From: Membranipora membranacea
Taxonomy: Eukaryota; Bryozoa; Gymnolaemata; Cheilostomatida; Membraniporidae
DNA length: 60,000 bases
Direction: 5' to 3'
Assembly: GCA_914767715.1 (NCBI GenBank)
Contig: OU612072.1
Location: forward strand, 932,001-992,000
Shown: positions 37,701 to 48,380 of the stretch, one piece after another
How positions within the stretch are numbered: position 1 is the first letter of the stretch
Layout of the letters: each line of letters begins with the position of its first letter
The notes under the pieces: generated by a model
The model's input: the letters and a program-made list of their open reading frames with translations, nothing else
Told to the model about the DNA's origin: nothing
Database searches by the model: none
Position numbers and translations under genes: made by a program

Positions 37701-40700
37701 ATGTGATTGAGATTCAAAGGCCAACAATGTATTCTAGTTCAGATAATACACCTGGTTATCTATTTTTTCCCACCCAGTGCCTCAGCGGTTGAGGATGGGA
37801 TATCTACGCGCAGTGTTAGAAGTGGAAATATGAGGTAGGGGGGTGCCAACCAGGCCGAGGGTCCAGGGGGCCGCCTATGCCCCCGGCTGGGTCGTGGGCG
37901 GAGTGCTGGCCGCCGGAGCCCTGTGGTGATTACAATTGAAAATGCATCATATTTTGGAAAACTCATATTGATGTACTTACCAGCTGGGGTTTACCTGGGT
38001 TATGATATAAAGGGGGGGATGTATCCCCTAGACAAAGTAGGAAGGGGGACACCATCCCCTTACATCTCCCCTAAATTCTAACACTATCTACGCATAAACA
38101 TGTCAATGAGACCTTCACACTATCATTCATTAGTTGTCCAGATTATCAGGTTTATTAGCCTATTTCTCTGGTCTAAATATTTACAGAATAAGTCAGTGGC
38201 TAAAAGTCTGAGACCGTGAGAACTATCAGAACCATGCGCTTATTATTCAAAAGACGTCACCAAGAAGGGAAACAATTTTTTTAATATGAATAGAGAGAGA
38301 CTGAATGTGATTAGAATAATTTCAATCAAAACAAGAAGCGTCATGACATGTGCTATGACGGCCTACCATACAGAGTAAAATCTTTCTCTAATTTTCCTTC
38401 GTGGTGATATTATAAATTTTCTTAGGGAAGACAAAGTTACGGTATGGTTATCCTATTTGACTCATTCCGATTCTTCTCTTCTGTTCAGACATTAGCCAAT
38501 GTCATTGAATACATTATATCCACTGACTCTAAGTTAAGTTACAAAATCTTCTCTGGGTGTTGTTCAACACGGTTGTCAGAGGCAATCAGCCCCATCTAAT
38601 TTATATTGTGCGAGATGAAATTGGTTGGATGCACACCGTAGTGGTTTTTAAACAAAGCAATATATGTAGTATCTAGGTATATATACAGTATATATACAGT
38701 ATACATACATTGTATATATACAGTATATATACACTATGTATATTATAATATCATGGCTCGAACGGTGAGGTTTCAAATCAAACATTACACAACCGGCAAA
38801 ACAATGGGATTATATAGCAATAATTAGAGTTATCCCCTCCATTTTTTTAAGTTTAAAAATTTAATTTCTCTTTAACTGACAAGCTTAGAGGTGTAGAACT
38901 AAGACATAATATTGACACAACCTATCTTCACATATAAATGCTGCCAAATTGTTGCCCACTTCAGTTATAATGAACTGAACGATAGCTTTTCGTTAATTCA
39001 AGACTATAACCCTGGATAACTTTCTAACTGGCAGACTGAGAGGTGTAGAAACCAGATATTTGAAATCAGCATAAAATTCTGATCTAAAAAAATTTAATTC
39101 CATATTGCCCCCATTTCGTTAAAGTAAAAACCTTTTTTTGAGCACTTATAGCTAGGTGTCTTCTGGACTATATGACATTTAGATTATCATGTCAGTTTTC
39201 CTGACTAAAACATTTATTCAGATTCATTTATTTGAGAAATTAATATGATGTGTTCACCTAACACATTAGCAAGCATCTAACCAAATAAGTTGCTGTTAAA
39301 ACTACAAAAATTTATTGAGCTCCCGCAAGCTATTTCTTGCAAAGTATGTTTCTCTAGCAGGCAGCACAGTGGTGACTGTAATGAGTTCTGACTTGAGCAC
39401 CTCACCGACTATGGCTAGTACAAGTGACAGCAGCGCAGAGACAACAACTGACTATCTGACGACTAGCACTGCTGCTGTAGCTGGACGCAGGAAGAGGAGA
39501 GCAGTGAACCGTGACCTGCAACTATCACCGTTTGCAAAACTCAGACCTGCCAGAACAAGGATTAATGTGTATGAGGCAATAAGAAACAGACGTGCCATAT
39601 ACCAAACCCAGAGAAAGGATGACCCTCAAGAAGAAAGTACAAATAAAACTCTGCCTGTAACCAGTAAGTGTTCAAACATCTGAATATTGTTTGTCCTGTG
39701 TCTTGTGTCTTGTGGCATGTGTCCTGCGTCCTGCATCCTGCGTCATCTGCGCTACGTCCTGCGTCCTGAGTTCTGTGTTCAAACATTTGAATATTTTGTG
39801 TACAACATAGAGGTATATCGAAAAAAAAATTGGGCATTACCAAAGATATATCTTTGAGTATGAGCAAACCTGCTGAATGGGAAACCTGATTTAAAACTCT
39901 TCCCCTTTCCAACAATCCCTAATCCAACAATCACAATGAAAATATTTAAGTGATGCTATGAATCAAAGCAATTGATCAATTGAGCAATTGATCAAAGCTC
40001 CTGTAGCAATCAACCACCATAGCTTCCCGCTCATCGATAGAATTCTCCATATATCTGTAGGTACACAACAGACTTTGGACCTGACAGGAACACAATTCAG
40101 CGCTATGATACTTGAAGGCGGCTGGCAGCTAGAAAATGGGAACACTCTGCTTGAGTGTACGTACAGAGGGATTAAGTGTAAGTCTGAGGTGAGTGTTACT
40201 CTAAGTTAAGTGTACATACATCATCAGTAGCTCAGTATCAGGTGTAACTAAAAGGTAACATATTGTGTGAGAAGGTAGAGCACCATCTCAGTAATCTCAG
40301 TCTCCATTATTTGGGCGTATTCACAGAGTCCGCTAATCGGAAACTTTAATTGCTAGCAGACTTGTAACTGCATGATAGTTCCTCTTTGGTTAAACCGATC
40401 AAACCTTGGATCATGTAATTATTTGAGGAATCTGGCTGATTTTATGAAATACTCTGAAAGATTTACGACCACTATAGACTAAATCAAAGTGGTCCAAGCC
40501 TGAATATGATGGATGCCGTATTTCGCCTGAATATGATGGATGCCGTATTTTGCCTGTTTTCTGACTGATTTAATTCCAATATCTATCTCAGTTCCTGAAT
40601 TCTAGACTTCCTTTACTTGTTGACCAGTGAATAAGCCACATTAAAAACACGTGCTTAAATGGCAAAATGATCCTGACGTCACCTTCTGATGTTTATCATT

Positions 40701-43700
40701 GTTTTTTTTAAAATTTCAAACTGTGACTCTCACTGCGTTGCATTCTGCACACATAAAGTCACCGTATCAATCTCTAGTATACATGTGTAGTTCTGATTGT
40801 GTTTTACAGTGGTTCAAACATGTGTTCACTCGGTTCGGTAACTGTTATACATTCAACGCTGAGAACTGGTTGAACACTAGCGAGGCGGATATAGGCACAT
40901 TAGAACTGCCTCTCAAACAGATACAGGCTGGACCTGCACACGGCCTCAGTGTCAAACTGGATATCAAACGGGTAAAGATCGGTAGGGGGAGGGGAGGGTA
41001 GGGGGCGGGTATGAGAACGTAATCTCCAGAGAACAGGACATTAACATCTTTAGTTCTGTATGTATGTACCTTACGTATAATCTCAAAGGGGTGATTAAGA
41101 AATAAAAAAGCTGGTTCGCCTGATGTAAAAATTTTTAATAAAAATGCTGCTGTCTAAAACTGTTCATGAACGCGTAAAAACTTTACATATAATACAAAAA
41201 TATAAAAATGTAGAAAATAAACTAAAAGAGTGATTTTATCAAAATTCTAATAGCCTGAGATCTAAAACGGTCTCTACGGAGGCTAATGCGGTAGCGTAGA
41301 GACCTAAAACAACTAGGTGGTAGCATTTCAAAGGAGAGTAGAGGGACAGCTAAGATCCCTGGATATTTATTATTACTGATAGGCCATATCATTGGTGTAA
41401 AAAGGATGGGTGTGTTCCATCCATCCATATCTGTCTTATTAAGTGCTCCTATTATGGACAACACAAAAAAACTATATCAGCAAAACAAACACTTCGTTTC
41501 TGCCTAGCTACATATGAAGCAACAAAATTACTGAGCGAATATTGGCCAAAGTTTAATTATCTTAATTGTTATTTCTAGTAATAACCTTGAACATCTCTGG
41601 AAGCTAGTTATTCATAACAAAAACAAATTTTTCTAACTAATTTTTGATATTCCCAATCTGACATTCACTGATCTTTCTTACAGGGTGAGTATGCGGAGAA
41701 CCTCGATACGGGTTACCCTCAAGTAGGGGTGAAGTTTCAGGTCCACACCCCTGGCACTCCCCCAGATGTGGAGAATCAGGGGCTGGCTATAGGGGCAGGA
41801 AAACATGGCTATGTGGGATTTAGAATAGCTAAGGTAAGTTCTTATTACTTGCTTTATGTGCAACAGTTTTATATGAACAACATTGTTGTGGTTTCGGACT
41901 CGGTCTTGTTTATTGATCGCTTCCCCACCTCGTAGTAAGTTATCCTCTCATATAACGAGAGTGGATAAATCTAAAGTCAATTAAAGTTTGACATAACTAA
42001 AACACCATAAACTATAATAAAAATCAATAGGCGAATCAAGTTTTTGTCAATCTGATGTACACAAAAGTGATGCTAAAGTGGGAGTTTGAGGATTTGGTTC
42101 CCATCATTATCTGATTATCTAACGAGATTGAGCTGTCAGTGGACAAATCCAGTTAGATCTCCTTGACCTAGACAGTATGTCTCACTTGGGTTTATTACAC
42201 TATATATGTGAGCAGTCCAATTCTATCATATACTTCATCTAATCTAGATAGAAAGGTGCAAAAAACTAACTTATTTGGCACTGACCTCTCTATCTAGATT
42301 AGATGCAGTATATGATAGAATATGATATGATATGCTGATCACTAATAGAATGTAATAAACCCAAGTGTCGACATACGGATGATGATGGTGCAAAATGATT
42401 TTGTTTTTTGCACCATAATTTTTAGTTGCACATCAAGGTATTTATTTTATAGGTGTTGAATATCGAGCCGCCGTGGGGTAAATGTGACCGGACTAAGAGA
42501 CTGAAGTGGTCGGATGTTTACTCCTTTGAGCAGTGCGCTGTTGAATGTAAACTTGACTACGTAGTGGAGGAGTGCGGATGTAAACCCTTCTACTATCCGG
42601 GTATATAAGATCGTTTTTTTACTGCCCGGCCATTACCAAACCATGGGGCCCGCCCACTACCAAACCATGAGGCCCGCCCACTACCAAACCATGGGCCTAG
42701 CACCTGTGCTCTAGAGAGAATAACTCTCTCTTAAATTAAGACTGAGATTTAGTATGTCTATGGTTGTTTGATTGGTTGATTGATTTCGCCTTACATTGAT
42801 TTGGACATTTCAGTGTGAGGGAGCCTGATTTTCACCAGAGCTCTGTTTTTACTTTGCCTCACCTGGATCTAGTTGTTGTTGGTGTTAAGTTTACCGCAGG
42901 GGAGATAATCTCTAATATTTCTCATCGACAGGTGATGAAGTGGAATGCACAGCTGCCCAGCTTAAGAATTGTGCTCTGGCTGCTATTGGTGAGTAGAAAT
43001 TAGGTCATGACAGTATAGTTATCATTCATACCTACATCTTATCACTGGTTATAAGATTTAGAACATGTCAAGTAATTTTTATTTGTCATATAGCTGAAGG
43101 TCATCAAAATCTATTCACATAGATAATCTTCCTTTATATCCAGGTTATCTCTACTTAGAATATATTATTCATAATAATCGTATGAGTCTAGAACTCTAGA
43201 TCATCCCGTGTTACAATAATATTTGTTTGACATTAGCCCGTATGGATCATGGGAAGTTTGCGGAGGTGTGCAGGTGCCCCGCTAGCTGTGAGTATGATGA
43301 TGTAGACATGAAGCTAAGCTACACTGAGTTTGGCTCTGCTGGTACCACAGTTACTGAGATGAATCAGAAGTACTATAACATCTCAGACGATACTGACCCG
43401 GCAGACATACCAGACCAAAAGTTCTATCAGTCAGTATTACTTTACTGTCTTCAGACTATTTAATGATAATGTTACTGGAATAGACACAAATGCGCAAAAC
43501 CTTGACGGCGATATTGTTTGTTTATCTGAACCTGTCTACCCTCGATAAAGGAGCAGGCAACTTCCATAGCCCTCAGCCCTGCATAATAAAAACAAACTGT
43601 TTCTCGGACTGATATCAGTACTGGGATTACACCCTCCACAGGATATCTCAATATACAATGTTACCCTTTTCGGTGTTACAGTCACGGCTAATGACAAATC

Positions 43701-44731
43701 ACTACCAACAGATTATCTGGCTTTCTAGACCACACTTTATGGAACATCCATAATTGACATGTGTATCCATGTGATGATTAACCAATATACCCATGGATTA
43801 GACCTGCTAAGACCACTAAACTTTTATTGCCCAATTGATCAATGTTGAGTTTTTTAGTTCATCAAGCTTTCATTATCAAACCTACTGAATGTAAAACAGA
43901 CTGCCTGCTGTATCTGTCAGCTAGGGCTGTCAGCAAAGCTACAGCCGTAAACACCTATCGTTACCCCTGCATGTATACATGAGACAGACACATGTGTATA
44001 TCATGTTTATTAATCTTGTAGAGAGAATATTGTTAGTATGGATATTTACTTTGACGCGATGTCTTATACAGTGCTAAAACAGCTGAAAGCTATGGATGAA
44101 TCAAGTCTTCTCAGTGAGTAAAGATACCATTACCCCACTGATATGAAATATATATTATACCTCAGTGCATTACCAATTTCATATGCCACCATTAACTCCA
44201 TGTCTGATTAACTGTGAAACAATCAAATAAACGGAGCGATATATACTGTGATGTTATCATTACTGAGAGGGACATCCAAAACCACCACAACAAACTGCCA
44301 TCCTTCAAGTCTAATCAGATATAATCCACTGAGAAGGATCCAGGTTATTTAATTATTAACCTTTCCCTTGTCAAATCTTTCAAAGATGGTGGTCTAATGT
44401 AATGTAATGATGTACTCATATCGAGTTTACTTCTTTAAAAAAAGGGTTTTTGATCCTGTTTTTTTAATCCAAATTTTAAGGAAGTTACCCCCTCTCTATT
44501 TGCCTCTCATGTACAGGTGATTTGGGAGGACAGCTCGGCCTGTTTATCGGAGTATCAGTGCTGACTATATGTGAGATGTTAGAGACTGTAGTGATGGCCT
44601 GTTACAAGTGTTACAGGGGCAGACGATCTAATAGAGTACTGGATAAATGGGCACATACAGTACAGAAGATACAAGTACAGAGCGCTGCCGGTAAGGTCAG
44701 CAAAGATGACTATGTGATCTCAATGACTTAG
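22717..44731 (+). CDS. DEG/ENaC channel with LDLa, three CUB domains and a furin-site stalk, 1,229 aa
   Basis: 23 exons join in phase with GT/AG borders to 3,690 nt. They are 22717-22931, 25031-25129, 25709-25788, 29267-29422, 29975-30198, 30722-30902, 31859-32055, 33042-33237, 33787-33882, 34290-34426, 34813-34912, 35354-35569, 35844-35927, 36149-36409, 39361-39663, 40061-40188, 40810-40971, 41684-41833, 42453-42600, 42932-42988, 43237-43429, 44022-44113, 44517-44731. Family hallmarks are AHG at 36-38 before TM1 (about 50-70), FPAVTFCNFNK after it, GNCYTFN, PPWGKC, the EECGCKPFYYP block, and GGQLGLFIGVS before TM2 with the GVS filter at 1170-1172. DEG/ENaC channels are trimeric, usually Na+-selective plasma-membrane channels gated by acid, peptides, force or proteolysis. 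Most members have 500-700 residues; the excess here is extracellular modules in the finger region. Gating stimulus unknown. Confidence 0.93.
25205..25560 (+). other. C-rich island in intron 2, open in several frames
   Basis: A compositional outlier inside the AT-rich intron between exons 2 and 3. All three plus frames and one minus frame stay open for 60-105 codons, one of them Pro-rich (TPSPLPEASLSPSPSPQPG). It ends in a stop at 25559 and lacks a clear acceptor/donor pair in phase with the channel. It may be a decayed low-complexity insertion. Confidence 0.4.
27370..27926. mobile_element. MITE with long inverted arms and a tRNA-like loop
   Basis: The ends AAAGACTTAG and CTAAGTCTTT continue into arms of well over 100 bp (sharing AATCCAAATATT and AAGTTATGGCC), with TTAA-like flanks. 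The loop (about 27655-27735) has a tRNA-like GTAGCG...GGTTCGAGATCC segment. A shorter relative lies at 50129-50353. Located in channel intron 3. Confidence 0.8.
28375..28470 (-). repeat. tRNA-derived SINE-like segment
   Basis: On the minus strand, GTAGCTCAGTTGGTTAGAGCG is a near-perfect tRNA A box, and a degenerate B box (GGTCTCGGGAATCCC) lies about 60 nt on. Stems do not close, so it is not called as a tRNA. In channel intron 3. Confidence 0.5.
29114..29239. mobile_element. 126-bp hairpin MITE just before the LDLa exon
   Basis: Inverted ends TAGTCTAAGTGCTCAG and CTGAGCACTTAGACTA; inner arms also pair (TTAGTGGCATTACAT). Its right end is 27 bp from the exon 4 boundary, so it supplies sequence next to the 3' splice site. 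Confidence 0.85.
29267..29422 (+). other. Channel exon 4: LDL-receptor class A domain
   Basis: Residues about 132-183. Six-cysteine LDLa pattern: CGPDEFKC, CCIPISWHCDE, DCSDNSDETVSC. The Trp and the acidic DC-D-SDE residues that bind Ca2+ in the family are present. The donor used is GTTAGT at 29423, the only one that keeps phase into exon 5. Confidence 0.9.
29975..30902 (+). other. Channel exons 5-6: CUB domain 1
   Basis: Residues about 184-318. Four cysteines in CUB order (VCGP, LDCDKVIP, GDGCPFDSL, RYCGSS), an aromatic/hydrophobic strand LVLHMWYL and the closing FRSDGS...LLGFAVKWYY typical of CUB. The intron falls in the middle of the domain. Confidence 0.85.
31859..33237 (+). other. Channel exons 7-8: CUB domain 2
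   Basis: Residues about 319-449. Cysteines in LCNYTQ, EDCAAN, PDCRYDRLMIG and LPLCGV; a YLILDIWLSLEIALPDC strand; closing FRFIAD...GYAFHWRLS. Two-exon structure like CUB 1, suggesting internal duplication. Confidence 0.8.
32604..32685 (+). repeat. tRNA-like element (SINE head or tRNA relic)
   Basis: Has an A-box-like TAGTGGTCTAAGTG, an imperfect anticodon stem with loop CTTGCAA, a perfect B box GGTTCGAATCC, and an A-rich stretch after it. The acceptor stem mismatches, so it is not a functional tRNA. In channel intron 7. Confidence 0.5.
33787..35569 (+). other. Channel exons 9-12: linker and CUB domain 3
   Basis: Exon 9 (33787-33882) is a linker with SNCDLTYEEPPSSNQN. Exons 10-12 encode a third, more divergent CUB: DICNHLPY, QNCSITFDPG, VTLNFQEIGIDGT, GNCLTDYVKI, FCGMDVIP, then FVTDSADTHVGFSLVI. 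All four cysteines are kept. Confidence 0.75.
34452..34512. repeat. (TATAA)n microsatellite
   Basis: About twelve TATAA units in channel intron 10, starting some 25 bp past the exon 10 donor. Confidence 0.9.
37780..37925. other. GC-rich island in intron 14
   Basis: A sharp GC-rich block (for example CCAGGGGGCCGCCTATGCCC) in AT-rich intron. It is open on the minus strand for 68 codons, with Pro/Arg-rich sequence but no recognised domain. Perhaps a fragment of a GC-rich mobile element. Confidence 0.35.
38660..38750. repeat. TATATACAGTA-type repeat
   Basis: Several imperfect TATATACAG units in channel intron 14. Non-coding. Confidence 0.7.
39486..39500 (+). other. Furin-type site 1 (RRKRR, residues 790-794)
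   Basis: GRRKRRAV fits the R-x-K/R-R consensus strongly and sits in an exposed, low-complexity stalk, where proprotein convertases usually act. Confidence 0.7.
39582..39593 (+). other. Furin-type site 2 (RNRR, residues 822-825)
   Basis: IRNRRAI fits R-x-x-R/R-x-R-R. With site 1 it brackets a 31-residue tract (795-825). Confidence 0.6.
39690..39782. repeat. Heptamer repeat (CTGTGTC/CTGCGTC)
   Basis: A run of degenerate 7-bp units begins just after the exon 15 donor at 39664. Confidence 0.7.
42175..42376. mobile_element. 202-bp hairpin MITE in channel intron 18
   Basis: Ends GTATGTC and GACATAC flank paired blocks CACTTGGGTTTATTAC / GTAATAAACCCAAGTG. An inner hairpin pairs ATCTAATCTAGATAG with CTATCTAGATTAGAT. 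Confidence 0.85.
42634..42700. repeat. 24-bp tandem repeat, three units
   Basis: TACCAAACCATGGGGCCCGC-type units at 42634, 42658 and 42682, close to the exon 19 donor. Confidence 0.8.
44517..44731 (+). other. Channel exon 23: TM2, selectivity filter, C-terminal tail
   Basis: DLGGQLGLFIGVSVLTICE matches the pre-TM2/TM2 signature. GVS (1170-1172) is the G-x-S selectivity filter. A Cys-rich juxtamembrane MACYKCYRGRR could be palmitoylated. The tail is short and basic and ends VISMT. Confidence 0.93.
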
Positions 44732-45098
44732 ATGTACATACCCAGGACAATCAAATTAATAATATATGATATCTGCGATAAAATATATATCATTCAATAT
44801 TATCTCTATCGGTAATAAGTCTATACCTTTCTGTTTTTTGGAATATGTTTTCTTACGTGCGATCAGACTCATTTCAATAGACAAAAAATTTAAAATCCGA
44901 TATAGAGCCACATTACCTTCTATTTTATACTGACGGCATCAAATCATCCGGTATGTATATGCCTTTATCTCCGTCCTTCAAACATTCTATTTTATGAGAT
45001 ATAGTATCGGAAGGGTCATATGCTCCTTCTATTTTCATGTGTGTAAACATGACAAAAACTTGACTTCAAGATTTGTACTCGCTATATTTGTTTACTGC

Positions 45099-45104
45099 AA
45101 TAAA
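45099..45104 (+). terminator. Poly(A) signal of the channel gene
   Basis: AATAAA in the context TACTGCAATAAAGCTTTACC, 367 nt after the TAG stop. No earlier consensus hexamer was noticed in the 3' region. Confidence 0.6.
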
Positions 45105-45399
45105 GCTTTACCTTAATTTAATAACACATGGTCAACGGCTCGTCGTAAAATGTGCACTGCAGCTCTCTCCCGGTGTAGCCTAGGTCAGCAGATATAAATT
45201 TTAAATCCCAAAACAGTCTACCTTTAATATCACTCGGTGAATGTAATGCGAGAGTTGACTGATTAATAGCCAATAACTCCATAGTTGTGGTAAACTTTGT
45301 GAGTTTTAGAGCAGGTACAAATACTAAAATATGTAGAAATTGATACGACAAAAATAACTATTGAATTTACACGCCCAGCTACAGTTGACCAAAACCGCC

Positions 45400-48380
45400 A
45401 AATTTTCCCACATGATATCCCCAGTGCCTGTAATTATGGCGGTTTAGGTCGACCAGAGACCCAGGAGTGAAACTGTTGGAATGATTCAAGTGACAGAATT
45501 AACCGAGATAGCATGTCCAGCTCACATAGTAGCTGCGGTTCATCAAAGTCAGGGTAGAAAGAGCATATTTCGGTGACATGAGCAAGATAGTCCATGGTCG
45601 CTTTAAGGATGGCTCCCTCAATCAGGATGTGATATTTGGTAACTGACTGTGCAAAGCGATTTTCTATTCCAACTGTGACATTGTCTAGTAACTGGAAGAC
45701 TTCAGCTCACAGCGTGTCTTCCATGGTCTCGTGACGGTGAGCCGTGTCTGAGCGGTCATCTATTTGATGTGGCACCTTTCGTTTACGTAGACGAGGCTTC
45801 TGAATATCTACAATTGATGAAGTAGGTTTCAATAAATGATTCCCTATGCCATATACAGCCAGCATGTTTAAATCGTGTTGATTCTGGTTTAAGAGAAAGT
45901 GTTATGAAAGGTATTATCTTGGGTAGCATATTTATCAAAATTTGACACTGCGTGGTCTTGGACTTCCAAAATTACCTAGTTTATCTGCTTCAGCTGCAAC
46001 ATCCTGGGAAAACTCATCAAATCTCTCTCGGGATCTGATGCTCCGGACCACAGAAACTGTCTCATTAGCCAAAGAGCGTGAATCACAGGCAGACATATTG
46101 GGGGATTGGAGAGCGGTTGACAGGTTGTCCGTGATCCTGAACGTCATCTCATATAGATGAATACCTATATGATGGAATGAGAATCTATAGTCAGTAAGCT
46201 TGCTCCTTATACCAATCAGCTGTGTCTGACTACCACTGTCATATGTCTCCGGAATCAGTTCATCAAACAATTAGGAGATGTTCATAATTGTCGATAATCG
46301 ATCGTCTGCTTTTTGCTCGAACAGTCCAACTGTGAAAAAAAGAGATTCAATCACAATATTCAATCAAGATAGTTGGACCGTTATCAACAATTACACGACT
46401 CCACTGGTTTGGTTATATGCTAGGTTAAGACTGATAGTGAACTAATGACACTTACCGAGTGGATGAAAATTTATTGAGTGTACCAGGCTGATCTGTTGCT
46501 TCATCCACATACTTGACAAGCTCTTTGATCTTTACCATCATTGTATCTCCTTTTGGGCTCCGTGATATCACCTTTGTTATCTCAATACAAATGGTGAGAA
46601 CATTTCTAACCAACTCTATTTGCTTTGATGAATCTTGAACAGCGAGGTTCAATGCATGAGCATAGCAGTGCACATACACAGCTAGTGGGTTTTCCTAAAA
46701 AGATTGAAACAGAGGGTTCAGGAATTATCATCTCAACATGCACCTGCAGATAACTCCCAAAATTGTGTTATGTCATAGCATGATGACTTTAAGGACTCGG
46801 TAACGCTATGATAAATAATCCAAACGGTAAGGGTTCGATCAACTCTCCTTATAGTTATACTAACTTTTTAATCAGTGTTTCAACGCCAGACTTCACCCCA
46901 GACATTACCGCTGCACCGTCGTAACACTGGCCTCTACAGTTATCAAGACTTAGATTTGATCTGAGTAGCGCATCTTTGATTGCTGCAACAATGCTGGTAG
47001 TATCAGCTTTGTCAAGATGGTATAGTCCGATGTAGTCCTCACGTGGTACTAAGTCGTGGTCAACCCATCTAACAATAAAAGTGATAAAAAATCACAATAC
47101 GACATCGCAAATGCAATCAAGATATGAATCGCAAACCAAATAAGGCATGTGTATCATGATTGACTGCTCACATTTGCAAATCACTCACCTCACACAAAAC
47201 ACCACTTGCTCTTTGTTCAAGTTATCTGTGCTCTCATCTACCATAATAGCGTAACATCCCAAGCCCTGATCCTGTTCCTAGTACCTGGCGTTGGACTTCA
47301 TTTCCCAAAATGTTGATAATCTCATTCTGGCAGACAGGTGACGTCCATGTACACCTAGCTGAAAACCAGTCAGATAGTTTCGGGTTTCGCCGAGCCATGA
47401 ACTTGAGCATTTGGCAGAATTTACTGTCAGGCTATCTCTATCGAGAACACTATCACAACCCCCAGATTTGGTAGCTTTTCCTAAAAACAAGTCAAATGTA
47501 AGACGTGAAGACAACATGTGAAGACATCAGGATGGCATAATCATCCTAGTGTTGGTGCAGCATCATGAAATTATTGAAATAAACAAAACCGTGATCCTTT
47601 TTTAAATTTCTAAAACCAATTGAAGCAACTAAACGTGAATCCTGACACTTAAGACAATAACTGAAATGGTTAATGAAACGGTTCTTACCTCGCAGGGCTA
47701 TGTTCTGTGTAGATAGAAAGCGAAGTGTATCAATGACTTCAACTAGCTGTTTTCGATTGTTCTTGTTAGTGGCGAGCTTGACTGAATCAAGAGCTTCGTC
47801 TATCTGTACTAGATCACCAGAAAGTTTGCTGGACGACTCAGGATGGCATTCAGATTTCAGATGTTTGTTATGGCGACAGTAGCACTCTTTCAATTACCAA
47901 ACCCAGTGGTGATGAAAGCCGTTTCAACTCTTTGAGTTGCTGTCAACACTCCTGCAATGAAATATGATTGAAAAGTTATGATTTCCAGTACAAGACTTGC
48001 AAATGTGATTTGCAATAAAATATTATGAAATCGACCAAATTAATATGGTAGAAAAAATCCGTAACCAAGTTTGAATATCAATTCTTTGTTGAGTGAACTA
48101 TAGAATGAGATAACTGAGTGGTAACGTCAATACAATAACAAAAATTTGCCGCAGGCCTTACCTCGTTTCTCAGCTGTTACACAAACATCACAGAATAGTC
48201 TGTCATCTTCAATACGGTAGTGCAACCATTCCCAAGTATCCAACCATGACTGCTGACATGATCTCTGTCTGGACCAATATTGACGTGTTGGGAACTTGAA
48301 GTTTCGCGTGGGATGGAACTTCTGGTATGATGAGCCTGTAGCAAATGATTTATTGAGTTAAAGTATGTGTCACACAAGAT
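45400..48380 (-). pseudogene. Decayed hAT-type transposase with TTF zinc finger (ZMYM1-like)
   Basis: Reading minus from about 48270, the pieces follow the order known for TTF-zinc-finger hAT transposases. A zf-TTF stretch (LHYRIEDDRLFCDVCVTAEKR) ends at a possible donor. Then come AFITTGFGN, HNKHLKSECH and RFLSTQNIALRGKN (47893-47546), and GVHGRHLSARM (47517-47278). The catalytic-fold region follows (MVDESTDNLNKEQVVFCVRW, CRGQCYDGAAVMSG, about 47280-46870), then HCYAHALNLAVQD (46679-46452), a 46270-45935 block, and RKRKVPHQIDD with the following helices (about 45840-45420). The frame is broken: near 47890 AATTGAAAG reads as one base short of the family's N-W-K. Parts lie in different frames separated by intron-like gaps. 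No C-terminal dimerisation signature was found. Confidence 0.7.

Larger units (their letters stand above)
35844..39663 (+). other. Channel exons 13-15: Ser/Thr-rich stalk with basic cleavage motifs
   Basis: Residues about 633-848. The first three quarters are dominated by Ser and Thr, with few hydrophobics and several N-x-S/T sites, consistent with a mucin-like O-glycosylated stalk. The end of exon 15 becomes basic and holds the two furin-type motifs, then leads into the ASC core. Confidence 0.8.
40061..44113 (+). other. Channel exons 16-22: conserved ASC extracellular core
   Basis: Carries the family's palm/knuckle motifs in order: LLECTYRGIKC, FGNCYTFN, AGPAHGLSVKLDI, VGVKFQVHTPGTPPD, NIEPPWGKC, FEQCAVECKL, EECGCKPFYYP, VCRCPASCEYDD, then the pre-TM2 strand ENIVSMDIYF. 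The cysteine set looks complete. Confidence 0.92.

Noticed and set aside
22717-44731. Treating the LDLa/CUB exons as a separate gene nested in a channel intron
   Set aside because: All exons are on the same strand with matching phases at every junction. No start codon/signal peptide or stop/poly(A) signal brackets exons 4-15.
45118-45351. 77-codon minus-strand open frame just past the channel poly(A) signal
   Set aside because: No recognised motif, no conserved partner in the window, and a length that can arise by chance. It might be a remnant of the neighbouring hAT relic, but I cannot support that.
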